A stretch of 64,000 nt of DNA, from contig OX327706.1 in the NCBI GenBank assembly GCA_946807835.1, positions 25,657,001 to 25,721,000 on the forward strand, written 5' to 3'. The notes under the pieces are model-generated. The model was not told the origin of the DNA, made no database searches, and saw nothing but the letters and a program-made list of their open reading frames with translations. The stretch is from Ailanthus altissimus. Lineage: Eukaryota; Streptophyta; Magnoliopsida; Sapindales; Simaroubaceae. Of this stretch, positions 23,938 to 36,774 are shown one piece after another. The translations under genes and the position numbers were made by a program. Positions within the stretch are counted from its first letter, which is position 1, and every line of letters starts with the position of its first letter.

Positions 23938-26781
23938 TGTCACGCCCCAGACCCAAAAGATCCGACACACGACATCACTTATATTCATTCAATAATGTGC
24001 ACTCATAAATAATATCACATAAAATGTCAAATTTTAATTCAACATAGGAATTCTTAACAAGTTGCTAGTAAGTTCAACACTAAAAAAAATAACCCATAAC
24101 CTAACATATAAATATAAACTTTTATTGACAATATTTAAACATTCATTTCAATTTCTTTCAGAATTATAGCAACTGAATTATGACTGGGATAATTAGTAAA
24201 CCGAAGATACGCAGAGTTTTCTCAGAGATTAACACTCTACTACGTCATCAGTAGCAACTTTGTTAACAGAAGCCCAGAATATATTCATTGCAAATTGTTA
24301 CTTAAAATCAATTCATAACCACACTTGGTGAAATTTAAATTAAATCCAACCGCACACAATAAAATAATACATAAGTATTTATTCAAGAGGGACAAATCAA
24401 ATATCTTATCCCACGTGTCCCCAAATGAAACACTCAACAACCTAGCAACTTAGGGAACCCAAGGAATAGTAGAAGCCTTGCCAAATCCGTTAAGCACACA
24501 TGTACCTTATTTACCTGAAATCACCATAAACTATAATGAGTATAAAACTCAGTAAGTATACTAGTTTTTCATATATCAAATACAAATACATATATGTACA
24601 CAATGCATCTGTATGATATGCTGTGATAAATCAAAATCATAATTTTATCAAATCACATGTTATGTAAGCACTTACACATTCTTTCAAAACATATAATAGG
24701 AATACCATCACCAACTACTACTTAGTAGGACTTACATATCACATATCACATAATGAGCCAAATGTCACTCGTAGGTGACATACCGTATGAGAGAAATAGT
24801 ACAAGTGAGGTTTTTAAATTACACATATATAATGCTCATGCCCGAAGGTAAAAGCCAAACCCTCACCCTGATCATTGGTGAGTTCTCTCACATGCACCAA
24901 TACGCCACTACACGAATGTGATGACTCACTCTTCCTTTAGGTACCAATAGGATCCTCTCTACATACGAAATACATAACATATACCAATCCCAAAGGAAAG
25001 GCCACACATAAAGGCTCCATAATTTACATAAAATGGCTACTAAGTTAACAGTGAGTTCAAGCATCCTCAAAACACAAAATATTTCTCATGGACATATTAC
25101 ACTTCAAAAGCTCTCTTTGTTAAACACATTTCACTTTGAAAGCTCACTTTCAAAAACATATATATGTCATGTATGTCCATACTCACATTCATAAATACAT
25201 ATCTTCACATTTCATATCAAAATATACTTTGACATAACATAAATATATTCCTAATCACATTTATAAAATCATACAAAATAATTACTATATTTATTGTGAT
25301 TTCAGTAAAAAGTTTAGTATACTTACCTCTTAACACTTTCAGCTACAAGACTTAAATCTCCTTAACCTATCAATAGAGATTAATCCTTTCATGAGCCTCA
25401 ACATTCATATAAAACACTTTAAATAGCTTACAAAAATACACATATTGCACTTATCACATCAAATTGGTCTAATTACTTGGTTTCTCAAAACCTGTCATTC
25501 TGACCACTTACACTTAACAAAATTTTTTTATATATCAAATGATGTCCAACTACTTCAAAATCCGAATATATCATTCTTAACTCATATATCCTTCTTATAT
25601 ATGAATATTATATCATAATTCCTACACAATCTATTCCATAAACACCATCGAATCTAAACTACTAACCTGACAGGATCAAGATACTTACTGAATAGTATTC
25701 AATCTTCTAATTTTATAAAATCATATACTAACTAAAAAAATTATAAAACTACCACAAAAATACTCTTGACACATATCTCAATACATGATAAATATTTCAG
25801 TTCAAAATCACTGTCAAAATTATTTTAAAACTATTTTATTCTATAGCTTTAAAAATATGTTAATCAAATACTGTAATGAGCTGACACTCTTTAGAAAATC
25901 ATAACAATTTAATAATAATGATCTAAATTTTTAATTTTGAGTATATCATAATAAACATATAAAATTATCATATTTCACAAATTCGTAATTTTTAAAGATC
26001 ATTCAGCAGGCCAAAAAGTATTTTTCACTGTATAACACTGTTCACACAGGAAATTTTTAGAATTTCAGGGTCATTTTGGTAAATTCACAACAAATTCAAT
26101 TTCTGAAATTTGCAATCGATTCAAAGTCTCAGATGATCCTAAACATGTCTAATTTCATATAATAAAATTTTAAAACCAGAATCGAATCACAACAATTTAT
26201 AAAATTCCTGGATTAAGAGACTATCAAATAGAAATTCTGCAATTCATCATGCTTTATCAAACTATCTATATAGATCATCATCAATTCTCATAATATCTTA
26301 TGAAATACACATTAAATCCTCAATCACACATATTTCCAAAAATCAAAACTTAAAGGAATTAACTAATTTAACACCAAGAAACTAATAAAGGGTTATAATA
26401 TATCTCTTAAAACTTAAATTTCAACTTTCTTCTTCTTTTTCTTCTCTTTCTCTCCCCTTTCTGTCTCTCTTTTCTCACTCTAAAAGAGGTAGCTCGACCA
26501 AAATGAGTGAATTAGGGTTTTAAAAGTGTATTTTTATACTAAGAGGCTAATTTTTAATATTTATGAATTTGCCCTTAAAACTTTCAAAGTATTACAATTT
26601 AGTCCCTAAAATAAATCTAAAATCTTGCAAATAAACTCAATACTAATAGTATATCCTTAACCTATATATACACTACTAATAACAATATATAAAGCAAGTA
26701 TTACCCACATACAAATAAAATATATATATTTATATATATATAAATACATATTCTTATCGGTTGTAGATATTGGTTATTACA
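23938..26781 (-). mobile_element. Solo LTR of a Ty3/gypsy element inside the copia element
   Basis: A 2,844 bp block runs from TGTCACGCCCC to GGTTATTACA and is flanked by a perfect 5 bp duplication ATCAC (23933-23937 and 26782-26786). It splits the copia RNase H. Read on the minus strand it starts TGTAATAACC and ends GGGTCTGGGGCGTGACA, a typical plant gypsy LTR end. It shares with the gypsy element at 437 a purine-rich stretch near the start and a TACTTACTGAG...TTTCAGGT segment near the end, so I infer a Tekay-like relative. No internal region is present, as expected after LTR-LTR recombination. Confidence 0.88.
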
Positions 26782-26786
26782 ATCAC

Positions 26787-27110
26787 AATAGCCAACTATT
26801 TTACAATCTTAGTCTTTCTTATAGAAGAGACCATAGTCAATTGTGCCTCTCACATATCTCAATATCTGTCGAACTGCTTCTAAGTGAGGTTTCTTAGGAT
26901 TTTATATGTATCGACTTATTACTCCAACTGTATAAGAAATGTCTGGTTGAGTCAATGTCAAATAGATGAGACTTCCTACCAATTGTCGATACTTAGTTCC
27001 ATCTTCTAAATCATTTCCTTCATGACCACACAACTTGACATTGGCTTCCAGCGGTGTTGAGATAGGCTTGCATTTCAGCATTCCAAACTTTCGCAACAAA
27101 TCTTTAGTAT
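26787..27110 (-). pseudogene. Copia RT/RNase H connecting region
   Basis: The minus-strand frame 27099-26902 reads LRKFGMLKCKPISTPLE, then KYRQLVGSLIYLTLTQPDISYTVGVIS. This is the copia segment that links reverse transcriptase to RNase H. It continues with [17 protein letters not shown] up to the solo-LTR insertion. Confidence 0.9.
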
Positions 27111-27117
27111 ATTTTTG

Positions 27118-27780
27118 TTATCCTAGGAAAATTCTTTTTACTGTCCGAGTGACTTTAAGCCCAAGAAAATGCTTAAATTGTCCAAGCTTTTTCAACTGGA
27201 AGCGAACTGCCAAATTTTCTCCTATTCGGTGAATCTCTTCTTCATCATCTCCAGTGATGATTAAGTCATCCACGTATATTAACACAATTGCAAGTTTCTT
27301 TCTATTAGCTTTGACGAATAGGCTAGAATCAGCTGGTGCTATAGAGTAACCACCATGTGTTAAAAATTCTCCAATTTTACCATACCATGCCCTTGGAGCT
27401 TGCTTTAATCCATGCAATGCATCTCTCAATTTACACACATAATTAGGTTAAAATTTACTTTTAAATCCCATTGGTTGAATCATGTAGATCTCTCGATCCA
27501 ACTCTCTATATAGAAAAGCATTCTTTACGTCTATTTGCCATAATATCCAACATTTGCTAACTGCCAGTGCAAGTAGAACTCGTACTGTGGTAATCTTGGC
27601 TATTGGATTAAACGTTTCATCATAGTCTAGTCCATACTGTTGAGAAAATGCTCGAGCTACCAACCGAGCTTTATACCTCTCTACTGATCCATCAGGATGT
27701 TTTTTGATCTTATACACCTACTTATAAGATATAAGTTTCATATCCTTTGGCTTTAGCACTAAATTCTAAGTTTGATTTTG
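27118..27780 (-). pseudogene. Copia reverse transcriptase
   Basis: The minus strand shows MYKIKKHPDGSVERYKARL and VARAFSQQYGLDYDETFNP (27717-27448), then [19 protein letters not shown] and the catalytic [13 protein letters not shown] (27438-27118). The YVDD box is intact. The two open pieces are separated by a stop near 27447 and the frame is lost near 27118, so no full polymerase can be made. Confidence 0.93.
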
Positions 27781-28246
27781 CTCCAACGCTATAATTTCTT
27801 CTTTTATAGCTTTAATCCATTTAGAGTTTTATGATGTTTCTTCAAAAGTCTCAGGCTCCTTAACATTTTCCTCTTTTGCCACAGCTGCATTTGCATATTT
27901 GGGATTAGGCTTTCGTATTCTTATTAACATTCGAGGATGAGATTGAGGGGTTGCAGGGTCTGCTCCTTCATATTTAGCCTCTGTTGTTGGTTGTTGATAG
28001 ATGCCAGTTTGCCAAGGACGTTGAGTTGTCTCTTACTCGGTGTTATCATCACTGTTTCTATAATCAAATTCTTCTTGGCTCGGTCAGATTTCAGCAATTT
28101 GCTCATCTATCTTTTGTTGTAGTTGTTCTTTTATTTCTTTTGAATCTGGAAGCTCTTTTTTTTTTTTGTGACCACCATGAAGATGCTTCATCAAACACCA
28201 CATTCCTTGATGTGTAGTACCGCCCACTAGAAGGGTCACAACATTT

Positions 28247-28810
28247 TCATCCTTTGCGCTGGTTATCATATCCAACAAAGATACACCTAATTGCCTTTTT
28301 GTCGAATTTATTTCTCAGGTGATTTGGAAAAAACACATAGCATATACAACAAAATACTCGAAAATAACTCACTATAGGTTTAATATCCCACAACTTCTCA
28401 AAGGGTGATATGAACCCTAACCTTGGTTGAGGAAACCTATTAATCACATGGGCTGCAGTCTTCATTTTTTTAGCCCATAATCTTCCTGGTACATTTTTTA
28501 CGTGCAACATATTTCTATAAATCTCTGCAAGATGTCGATTCTTTCTTTCTGCAATGCCATTTTGTTGTGGTGTGTTGGCACATGTGAACTGATGTCGTAT
28601 CTTATTTTTTTGAAGATATTGTGAGAACTCGTCAGAGGTATATTCTCCTCCATTATCTGTGCGGAGACAATGAATCTTCCTTTTAACTTTTCCTTCAGTT
28701 GTTTCTCTAAATTTCTTGAACTTCAAAAAAGTATCTGATTTTTTTTTTTTATAAAGAAAACCCATACATACCTCGAGAAGTCATCAATAAATGTCACCAT
28801 ATACCACATG
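28247..28810 (-). pseudogene. Copia integrase
   Basis: The minus strand begins [12 protein letters not shown] at about 28800, with the first catalytic Asp region. It continues with [14 protein letters not shown] (second Asp) and [16 protein letters not shown] (catalytic Glu), then [20 protein letters not shown]. An A-homopolymer at 28738-28751 (minus strand) puts the first part out of frame with the rest. The three catalytic acids are all present. Confidence 0.92.
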
Positions 28811-29325
28811 CCACTAATTGATGGTTGCTTAACAGGTCCAAACACATTATAGTGAACTAACTCTAATGGCTCATTAGCTCTAAACTTTGACTCCTCATAT
28901 GGTAGTTAATATGCCTTGCTACTGACATCCCGCACAAACTATATCCACTCTCACATCAAGTTAAGGTAGACCCTTAAGCATTGCCTTGTTCATCATTACT
29001 TTTAGCTTATGATAAGTTATATGTCCCAATCGTGCATGTCATAAATCTACTGTCTCATTCTTTCGAGTCTTATCTACATAAGTTGACTCTACTGATAGTA
29101 CATAGACTGACTCTAGTCATCGTCCTTCCATTTTTGATGTTCCCATAATTTTTAAATCTTGGTACACCTTAACATCTTATAGACCGAACAAGACATAGTG
29201 TCCAGAAGATGTAAACTGTGATACTAACAAAAGATTATATTTCATGTCAGGGACATGATAGATATCTTGAAGTGTTACCTTGTTAGAACTGTAACGAGGT
29301 GCAAGGACTGTGTTGCTGATGTGAG

Positions 29326-29681
29326 TTATAGGCAATCTTGGTTATTGGCTGTCACCACCACGCAACTTCCTTTGTACTTAGTCATATCTTGCAACATTTC
29401 TTCGTCACCTGTCATATGATTTGAACATCCTGAGTCGACGACCCAATCATTTTCATAGTCAATCCGTTCAGGCATTGTCACTGAGAGTGATAAGTCTTCT
29501 TCCTCTATAGCGATAAACGTTTCAACATCCCACTCATCTTTACTTTTTCTTTCTGAGTTTAATATGGAAGCATTACCCTTAGCAAACCTTTTCTTGGACC
29601 AATAATCTTTTGCCATATGTCCTATTGTTTCACAATTGTAGCATTTTCCTTCAAACTTTTTCTTTTAATTAGACTGACTAC
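29326..29681 (-). pseudogene. Copia gag zinc knuckle and protease start
   Basis: Minus strand: CYNCETIGHMAKDYW, a decayed CCHC knuckle whose last Cys is Tyr, then NDWVVDSGCSNHMTGDEEM. The last segment holds the aspartic protease active site (DSG intact). The gag body lies on the other side of the inserted solo LTR (31068-31820). Confidence 0.9.
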
Positions 29682-31067
29682 TGATAGAGGCATAAAAGCA
29701 CTAGTATTTATACCTAACTTTCATATTTTACTCTAAATTATAAGTATTTGACTATTTAATTGTGTTTTTTGATCATAAACAGTTGCATGACGAAAAATGT
29801 GATACATAAAAACAAACGAGAGACAAATCAGACGTCAAACAAAAACGTTATGCTCAAAATACGAAAGTAGCGCAACAGCAGGTGCTGGGCGCCGCAGCGC
29901 CCAGAACAGCGAGTGAGCACCGCGGCACTTAACACCCAGCGCCGCAGTGTTCGTCGACGTCTTGACAGACCTATACTAGTGCCCAGGGTCGCGACGCCCG
30001 TGCGGATTCTTAAATACCCTTCTAAACTCGCCTATTGAAGGGGGATTCAAAGCTCTTGGTGCCTAGGATTTCTCATAGCAACAAAAACACTCTTTTGAGG
30101 CAAAAATAGAGAGACTTAGTAAGGAGAATAACATAAGCAAAAAACACACATTCAAGCTAAGAAATCAAGGTGAAGTTATTGAAGATTGGAAAATCAACTC
30201 TTGAGCAATCAAGACAAGAGGAAGAAGAACAACTCAGGGCATCACTTGTTTTGTTTTATTCCTTACTTTTAAGAGATGATTTCATTCATTATATTTTCAT
30301 ACTTTTGCTTTGATATTCTTGTTTTGAACATGAACTAATTTCTTTTAATCTAGGGTTAGACGTTATTGAACATAGTATGTAATTGATTCTTTTAATCTCT
30401 TAGTTATGAACCTTTATCCCTTAATTGATTCAATCTATCTATGCTTAATGCTTTCATTATACTTGATCACTATTTTGATTGTTTAGGAACCATGATAACT
30501 TTGACGAAAGAAATTATGTGTTTAGCCTATGGTAGATTGATACATGATCATAGGGTAATATCTATTAGTTCTATTTAAGATTGACATATACTTAGGTGGC
30601 ATGTATGGTTTGATTAGACTTAGTCTTAATGAGTTGCATCTTATTTGGATTACCATAGACATATAGGTAATTGTTAGAGTGTAATATTATCATTTGACTA
30701 TCGACAGAAGCTTATGATGAAATCAGTGTTTAGCCAATCAATTGATAAAAAGAGAAATAACTAAAGGGTTAAAGGGTTCAATGAACTACTAGGGGATGCG
30801 TCGATACCCTAGATTACTTATCAATTTAGTGAATTCTATCTCTAAGTATTTGCAATATTTTAATTAGGTTCAGTTCAATAACAATAATTTAGTTAGTTAA
30901 ACTCCATCCTTAAAGTTAGTCTGGATAAAGGTAAAGTAGAGTAATTTTAGTATTCGATTGAAAAAAATAGAAACAATAGCCTCTATGGGATCGATAATCT
31001 GGACTTACTCCTATATTACTTGATACAAAAAGCGTGCACTTGCGCTAGGTAATTAAAATAGACATCA
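29682..31067 (+). mobile_element. Solo LTR of an Athila/Tat-type gypsy element inside copia gag
   Basis: A 1,386 bp block with ends TGATAGAGGC and AATAGACATCA interrupts the copia gag between its main domain and its zinc knuckle. The right end reads TGGGATCGATAATCTGGAC, then GCGTGCACTTGCGCTAG, wording I associate with Athila/Tat LTR ends in plus orientation. The neighbouring 5-mers ACTAC (29677-29681) and ATCAC (31068-31072) match at 3 of 5 bases, so the target duplication is decayed or doubtful. No coding sequence. Confidence 0.72.
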
Positions 31068-31820
31068 ATCACCATTGCCACGAGTCCTCCATACTCCATC
31101 TGTCTGTGATCTACTTTCTTGGTGATGACTTTTTATCTTGTTATCATCTCTTTTAGATTCTCCACCAGCACGTTGTTTAAATTGACCTTTCTTTTTGTCG
31201 ATGTAGAGTGCTTCTTCATCACCATTTAAAGAGACCCCACCCATTTGCTTCGCAATTGCTCCTTGATCAGTAAGTAAAATTTTAAATTCAATGAGAGATG
31301 GTTGGGTTGGCCAGCCTTGTACAACAGTAACAAAACTTTTATACTCGAGCCTCAAACCATGGATGATAATTCTTTTCATCCTAGTTTCAGCAATAGCAGC
31401 GGCAGGATCTAACTCAGATATTTCACAGCACAAGGATTTTACCTTTGTGAAGTATTGGTTGATCATCATGTTGCGTTGTGCAATTGACAATAGTTCATTC
31501 TCTAGAAGCTATAATCGTGTGTTGTTTTTCTTTGAGAAGAGTGATGCAAAAGTGTCTCATGCTTCATTTGGTATTTTGGCATTCTTTATGTGCTATAACA
31601 TTTCTTTTTCAATTGTGGTCTTAATGACGAACATAGCTTTACCAGTTTTTACCTTCCACTTCTTTAAAATGGCTTCGTTTATTGGCTGCTTCACTTCATT
31701 CCCGCCAACAACCTCCTAAAGATCTTGACCTTGAAGGTAAGACTTCATTAACGTCGCTCATATATTGTAATTTTGGTTGTTGAGCTTCTTGATTCCTCCA
31801 ACGACTTGAAGGTCACCCAT
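31068..31820 (-). pseudogene. Copia gag, main domain
   Basis: The frame starts at an ATG at 31820 (MGDLQVVGGIKKLNNQNYN). It continues with SYLQGQDL, VVGGNEVKQPI and KIPNEAWDTFASLFSKKN, then opens without stops from 31490 to 31068 (QYFTKVKSLCCEISELDP, RIIIHGLRLEYKSFVTVVQG). Early Trp codons are now stops, for example TGG to TGA in NYNI(stop)ATL. The end abuts the solo LTR. Confidence 0.88.
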
Positions 31821-32024
31821 CGTCTTTGCAATACCTTAGTAATACCAAACAAGTTTTGTCAACAAATTTGCAGAGTCACAGACTGCTCACGACACACAGA
31901 AGCTCACTCACTCACAATTTCTAGAAGCATTTTCTGATGTGGAAGATCATTCAAAGCTGCAACCACAGAGCATACTCAAAATTCTTAAAAATCCTACAAC
32001 TTAAGCGGTCTCAAACAATTCCGC

Positions 32025-32037
32025 TCTGATATCAAAT
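32025..32037 (-). other. Primer binding site of the copia element
   Basis: Reverse strand TTTGATATCAGAGC sits right next to the LTR and matches the tRNA-Met site TTGGTATCAGAGC with one change. Confidence 0.85.
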
Positions 32038-32509
32038 TGTTGAGAATAATAGAGTACAAATGGAACACTTTTATTAATACAACAAACCTAAAATTTACAA
32101 TACAAAATTTAGAAACTCTCATTCTTTCTCGCTTACAACACAACACAACATTCACAACTTAACACTCACACACTCTTTGTTGAGCTTATTATTTGCTCAA
32201 CTCTCTAACACTCTAAACTCTCAATAATTGATCAAATACTTGGTCAAGTATTTATTCTTAACTTGCTTGCTTGCAAAACCAAATGAGGGAGGGGAGTATT
32301 TATATTTAGTTTCAACAAACCAAAATTACACAAATAAAATATTATAAAAATTTATTAACCATATAAGTTTATAATACTTATCTACTTAATTATTAACTTC
32401 AAAATATCTTGCCTAATTTAGAAATTTTAAAAATTGGACTTATAAATCTTTGAGTTTAATCTTAGACTTAGTATTGTAATTAACTTTATTTGGTGTCGTA
32501 ATTTTAACA
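32038..32509 (-). repeat. 5' LTR of the copia element
   Basis: Partner of 22993-23461, with the same ends (TGTTGAGAATAATAGAG and GTAATTTTAACA on the plus strand). Confidence 0.9.
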
Positions 32510-33181
32510 TAGCTAACTTTCTCACTTTATTTCTTTTGGTGATTCCTGTGTTAAAAAGTGATGAGTTGTAATAATTACAAATTACAACTTAAAATATCAT
32601 TGTCATGTAGATCACCCCATATTATAAAATATTTGAGTTTTTTTACTATAAAAAATGATAAAATAGCAACTTTCATTAAAAAAAGATTCTTTCTTTTTTG
32701 AAGAGAAAGTAATTTGATCTTTTGCAAGGTCGTCAAATGGCTCAAAGTGTTTTTCTTCACTTACGATGAATCAAGTACAAGCTTTATATATACATTTACA
32801 AAGGATAAGATAACTCTACAGATATATGTTATCTAATCCAATAGACTTGATGAACTTATTGTGTAATTTAAGATAACAACATAATATCAATTACATAAAT
32901 CTTTAGACTTGTATTTCAACTTATACTCTGGGCTGGCCTTGGCTGATGAGCTGTGGTTAATTTGCTTTGTCCATTACTCTTATCAAAAAAGTTCATTATT
33001 AATACAAGAAGGGTATATACAATAAGTCAATACCAAAGCAAATTAAGTTCCATGACTTCCAAATATATAGCTCATGATAACCTTATTTTTTATGATAATT
33101 ATAATTATCAATATTATATATGGATTCAAGAATTAAAATAATATTTTTTAAGTTTTTTTATTTATTTATGGAATAGGGGTA
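32510..33181. other. Intergenic, nothing recognised
   Basis: AT-rich. Short frames lack motifs. Confidence 0.5.
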
Positions 33182-33392
33182 AGATTTATGATACTATATT
33201 TTTTACACAATATTTTATAAAAAAAATTTAAATCATTAGATTAATACATATTTAATGATTCAGATATAATTAAATATGTGTAATTAATGTATTGTATTAA
33301 ATACATAATTAAAATTTAATATAAGCTATTAAATATATATTAATTTAAAATTTATGTAAAATATTTTGTTAAAAACATGGTATTATAAATTG
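33182..33392. mobile_element. Short AT-rich foldback MITE
   Basis: GATTTATGATACTATATTTTT at the left is the imperfect inverted complement of the right end AAAACATGGTATTATAAATT. The complementarity extends about 80 bp inward on each side. No coding capacity; superfamily not determined. A (TA)n run follows. Confidence 0.5.
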
Positions 33393-34300
33393 TATAATAT
33401 ATATATATATATATATTATCGAGGTTGATCAAATTATTTTTTTTGGGCGAGATCGTGAATTCGCTTGATAGTGGAGGTGGGAATCTTCATAATCAAAGGC
33501 CGGCCTCAGCTAATATATTTTTGTCTTTTGTTTTGTTTACCTTCTACGTAAAGGACAGTGCCCATCCGCCAATCTCAGACTGGCACGTGGCATTCTCTGT
33601 TCTCTTGAACGTACGTTAACGTTTTTCTTTTTCCTTACAGTTTCTTCTCCAAAATACTTGTCGAGAAATGATTTTAGATGCCCTAATTGAACTTTACGTG
33701 ACCGAAATACCCCGGAATGCGACTCGAGACGATTCCCCGTGTGGGATTTGTTATCGGGTTTTTTTGTCAGTCAGATAAAGCAACTACATGGTCACCATAT
33801 GAAACTGTAGAGGATCTTTTGGTAAATTGCCATAAAAGCTGAACAGTGAAGTCCAATGCCAAGCCATGTGAGCCGCGAAGGAAAGAGCCTCAGCTTGGAC
33901 GGGCCATCGTGGCATGCGAATTGGAAAGCTAGAAAATTATAAATTGTTCAAAATCTCGTATCATTTTGACGTCAACTTGCGAGAATTACGCATAAACTCG
34001 TGACATGCGACTTTGCACGAACAAGCTCCCTACATGGAGACCTTCCCTAATATACCAACAAAATTATGACAAGTCCTTTAAGATTTTGCATAAATGAGTA
34101 AAAAGTATACTATCGATTTATATAAATTTAACTTCTAAAGAAAATGATACTAATGGATGGAGCTGTGAATATAAATTTAACTTATATGAAATTCTTTAAA
34201 ATTTTGCTAAGATGTCTACTTCTATGAAAAGGGAGGTCAATTTCATAAAAATTAATAAGAAATTTATTCAACTCTCGTCGTCAAGGATAAACTTAGTGTA
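33393..34300. other. Intergenic upstream of the NAC gene
   Basis: A 64-codon frame (33425-33619) has no family motif. A CACGTG hexamer (33585-33590) is present but lies over 1.2 kb from the probable transcription start. Confidence 0.4.
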
Positions 34301-34516
34301 TGTTTGGATGAATTTGTTTATTAATTAAAAAATCTTTTTTAATATAAAAAATTATTTTTTAATTTTTTAATAATGTTTAATTATAATTTAAGTTTTTAAA
34401 AGTAAATTTTTTTTATTTTTTTTATATTTATATATTAACACATATATTTTTGCTAATATTTTTTTAAATCCATATCATAACTTTTTAAAAGTTTTAATTA
34501 TAAAATTCATCCACGA
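34301..34516. mobile_element. Possible small MITE with TGGATGAATTT ends
   Basis: An 11 bp perfect inverted pair, TGGATGAATTT (34305-34315) and AAATTCATCCA (34503-34513), bounds about 200 bp of A/T-only sequence. This is a common look for plant MITEs. No target duplication is clear. Confidence 0.4.
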
Positions 34517-34820
34517 GTCGTTAAATTATATTGAAGTAGAGGAGACGTGTGAGGACAATATGGGTGTATTTTTTTTTTTTTAATGTTTTATAGTATTTAA
34601 AAAGAAGAGCATTCTATGGAATATATATATAACAAGTAAAATAGTAAAGAGAATTTGAAATTCTCGAGAAGAGAAAAAGGAAAGGGGCGTATAGTATATT
34701 AGTATTAGTATTGAATAGGAAGCTAAACAAAGAGGGGAAAGAGGAGTGACGTAAGCAAATGGGGACAACCAAAAACCCATGCGCAATCGAGCGGTCCTGA
34801 TCACTCCCTCCCTCCTCTCA

Positions 34821-34831
34821 TTTTATATCCT
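34821..34831 (+). promoter_or_regulatory. Candidate TATA box of the NAC gene
   Basis: TTTTATATCC stands in a pyrimidine-rich tract about 120 bp before the proposed 5'UTR splice donor. The position is inferred from the gene model and there is no transcript evidence. Confidence 0.4.
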
Positions 34832-34949
34832 CCCCATCCCTTATTTCTTAACGGAATTTTCTTTCTTCATCTCCTTTTTCTTTTTCTTTTATGTCCATTG
34901 TCATCTTCTTCTTCATTTCTTGTGTCTCAAACGAGTAAATATACCCCAG

Positions 34950-36763
34950 GTAAGCCTTGAACATGCATACAAGATTCTCATTCTAGAGTCACTTATATAA
35001 ATATATATTTTAATCTTTTTTGAACGAAATGCACTGTCTATGTTCTCCTCCACTCTTTGCAACTCCCAACTTTGAAGAAAAAGGTTTTTGTTTCTGTAGA
35101 TATGAGTATGTACGAGTCTCCCGACGATATAGTAAGAGCTGTTATGGACTAGGGTTTAATTAACGGGGTTTCATTCTTGAATAATTTTCTCATGACAAGA
35201 CTCTCTCACTTTCCAGGGGGAACATTCACTTACCTAGATTTGAATTTATGTCATAAATAGTCCATTTTCTGTCGGGGTTCACTGAATTTTGTTAAGTCAA
35301 AGAAGCTACCTGAACAAGACTGAGATTTGGTAAAAGATTGTTAAAACGTTCATTTCTTTGTTACTGATAAAGGCTAGCTATAATACCCCAACCCCATCTT
35401 TCTTCAGAAATATTTGATAAGATTTTTCTTTTCTTTTTCCTCTAGAGTTGTTTTGGAAATCCTGAAGGTAATTTGACTCAGCTGTTTAATATCTTTCTCT
35501 CACTCTCAGAGAAGCAACAAGTCACTAACAATAACACCTTGACAATATAACCTTACCTCACCAATCTTGACTCTTTCTTTATCTAACCAAAACATTTTGA
35601 CAAAATAAAACCTTACCCAATTCGTGATGAGTTTAGAGGTTTTCTTTACGATCTTATTTCTTTGAGTAAGAGTCGGCAAAATTTTCGTTCTGGTTCAGCA
35701 TTTTCACATTGTGTATCGAAGAAAGAGGTTCAGTCGTGCCATGGAAATTCTCGACAAACAGACAAAAGGGTCAGAGCCCGTTTCAGCAATGAGGCACAGG
35801 CTCTCCAAGAGGCTTAAGAGTGCTTTTCTTTTACTTTGTCTTTATATCATCCTTCTTTGGCAGGCTTGATTTAATAGAACGGTGTTCCTCTTTTTGCCTC
35901 TTAAACCTTTTTCTCTTTCAAGAAACGCGTGCTAAATTGTGATAACGTCATGCATCCACTTTGTCCACCTTACGATGCTAATTAATAACTTTCTAATGCA
36001 AATACAAAACGGGCAAATTAACTATGCGACAACTCGATTTCTAAACAGATCAAATTGGTTTAATGTTTTTTCTTCTTTTTTTTTCTGCTAATAGTTTATA
36101 AAATAGAGTTTTGAATTCATTTATATTTTCTAAAAAGTATGTTTTGTTTGTTTTAACCTTTTTAAATTCTTTAGGGGTATGTGGTACTGATTAATATAAA
36201 AATTTATAGACTAGTTTAATCTAATTATTAATTACATTTGAGTGGGAAACCCCGTTCTTGATGCATCATTCCTACCATTCACCAACAGAAGACAACATCA
36301 TTAGCACAAACCTCTAGTTGTCCGTTCTAGAGACCTGCGTACAAACAGAGGTTAAGTTCCAACTTCCCCTTGGTTTTTATCAAAAACAAACTCTCATGAT
36401 TTGGTTTTCTTTTCCTTTTCACCCCCTCTTCCTATTTTATCCCTTGAAAAATCATTTTAGGTGAACTTAATGGGTTTTGTTTATAACACGCGCTTATTTC
36501 CTTTCAGAGATGAAACGGTGAGTGATGCTCACCACCAAATATGCTGATGATTATACCTGATAACACCTGTCACCTTTTACTACGAGGCTTCATTATTTCT
36601 TCTTAGAAATATTTTACAATTTCAACTTCGCCTTTTTAGCTTTTCCTTCTCTGGGTTTTGTTTCTCTTCTACCTTTATAATAAGTTCACACTGGTTATGA
36701 TTTAAAGATGATGAAGTAAATGCTTCTCTGCTAGTGTTCATAGTGGTGGTGAATTTTATGCAG
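34950..36763 (+). other. Probable 5'UTR intron of the NAC gene
   Basis: A good donor (CCCAG|GTAAGCC, GT at 34950-34951) and a good acceptor (TTTTATGCAG|CACC, AG at 36762-36763) bracket 1,814 bp with no coding signal. The acceptor lies 11 bp before the NAC start codon. Frames inside it are not recognisable. This is an inference from splice-site quality. Confidence 0.45.
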
Positions 36764-36774
36764 CACCAACAGAT

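Larger units (their letters stand above)
22993..32509 (-). mobile_element. Full-length, inactive Ty1/copia retrotransposon with nested insertions
   Basis: Two ~470 bp LTRs flank gag, protease, integrase, RT and RNase H in copia order, read on the minus strand. The primer site beside the right LTR reads TTGATATCAGAGC (minus). The polypurine tract beside the left LTR reads TTTAGGGAGAG (minus, 23472-23462). Flanks TAGAT (22988-22992) and TAGCT (32510-32514) fit a 5 bp duplication with one mismatch. Two unrelated solo LTRs lie inside (23938-26781 and 29682-31067). Without them the element is about 5.3 kb, a normal copia length. Stops and frameshifts in every domain show it is dead. Confidence 0.93.

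Noticed and set aside
27937..28217. Plus-strand frames with hydrophobic stretches
   Set aside because: Antisense shadows of the copia linker between integrase and reverse transcriptase.
31291..31719. 142-codon plus-strand frame
   Set aside because: It is antisense to the copia gag, which has clear domain wording on the minus strand.
34779..35000. 73-codon Phe-rich frame just upstream of the NAC gene
   Set aside because: It lies in a pyrimidine-rich presumed leader and crosses a strong splice donor; no domain.
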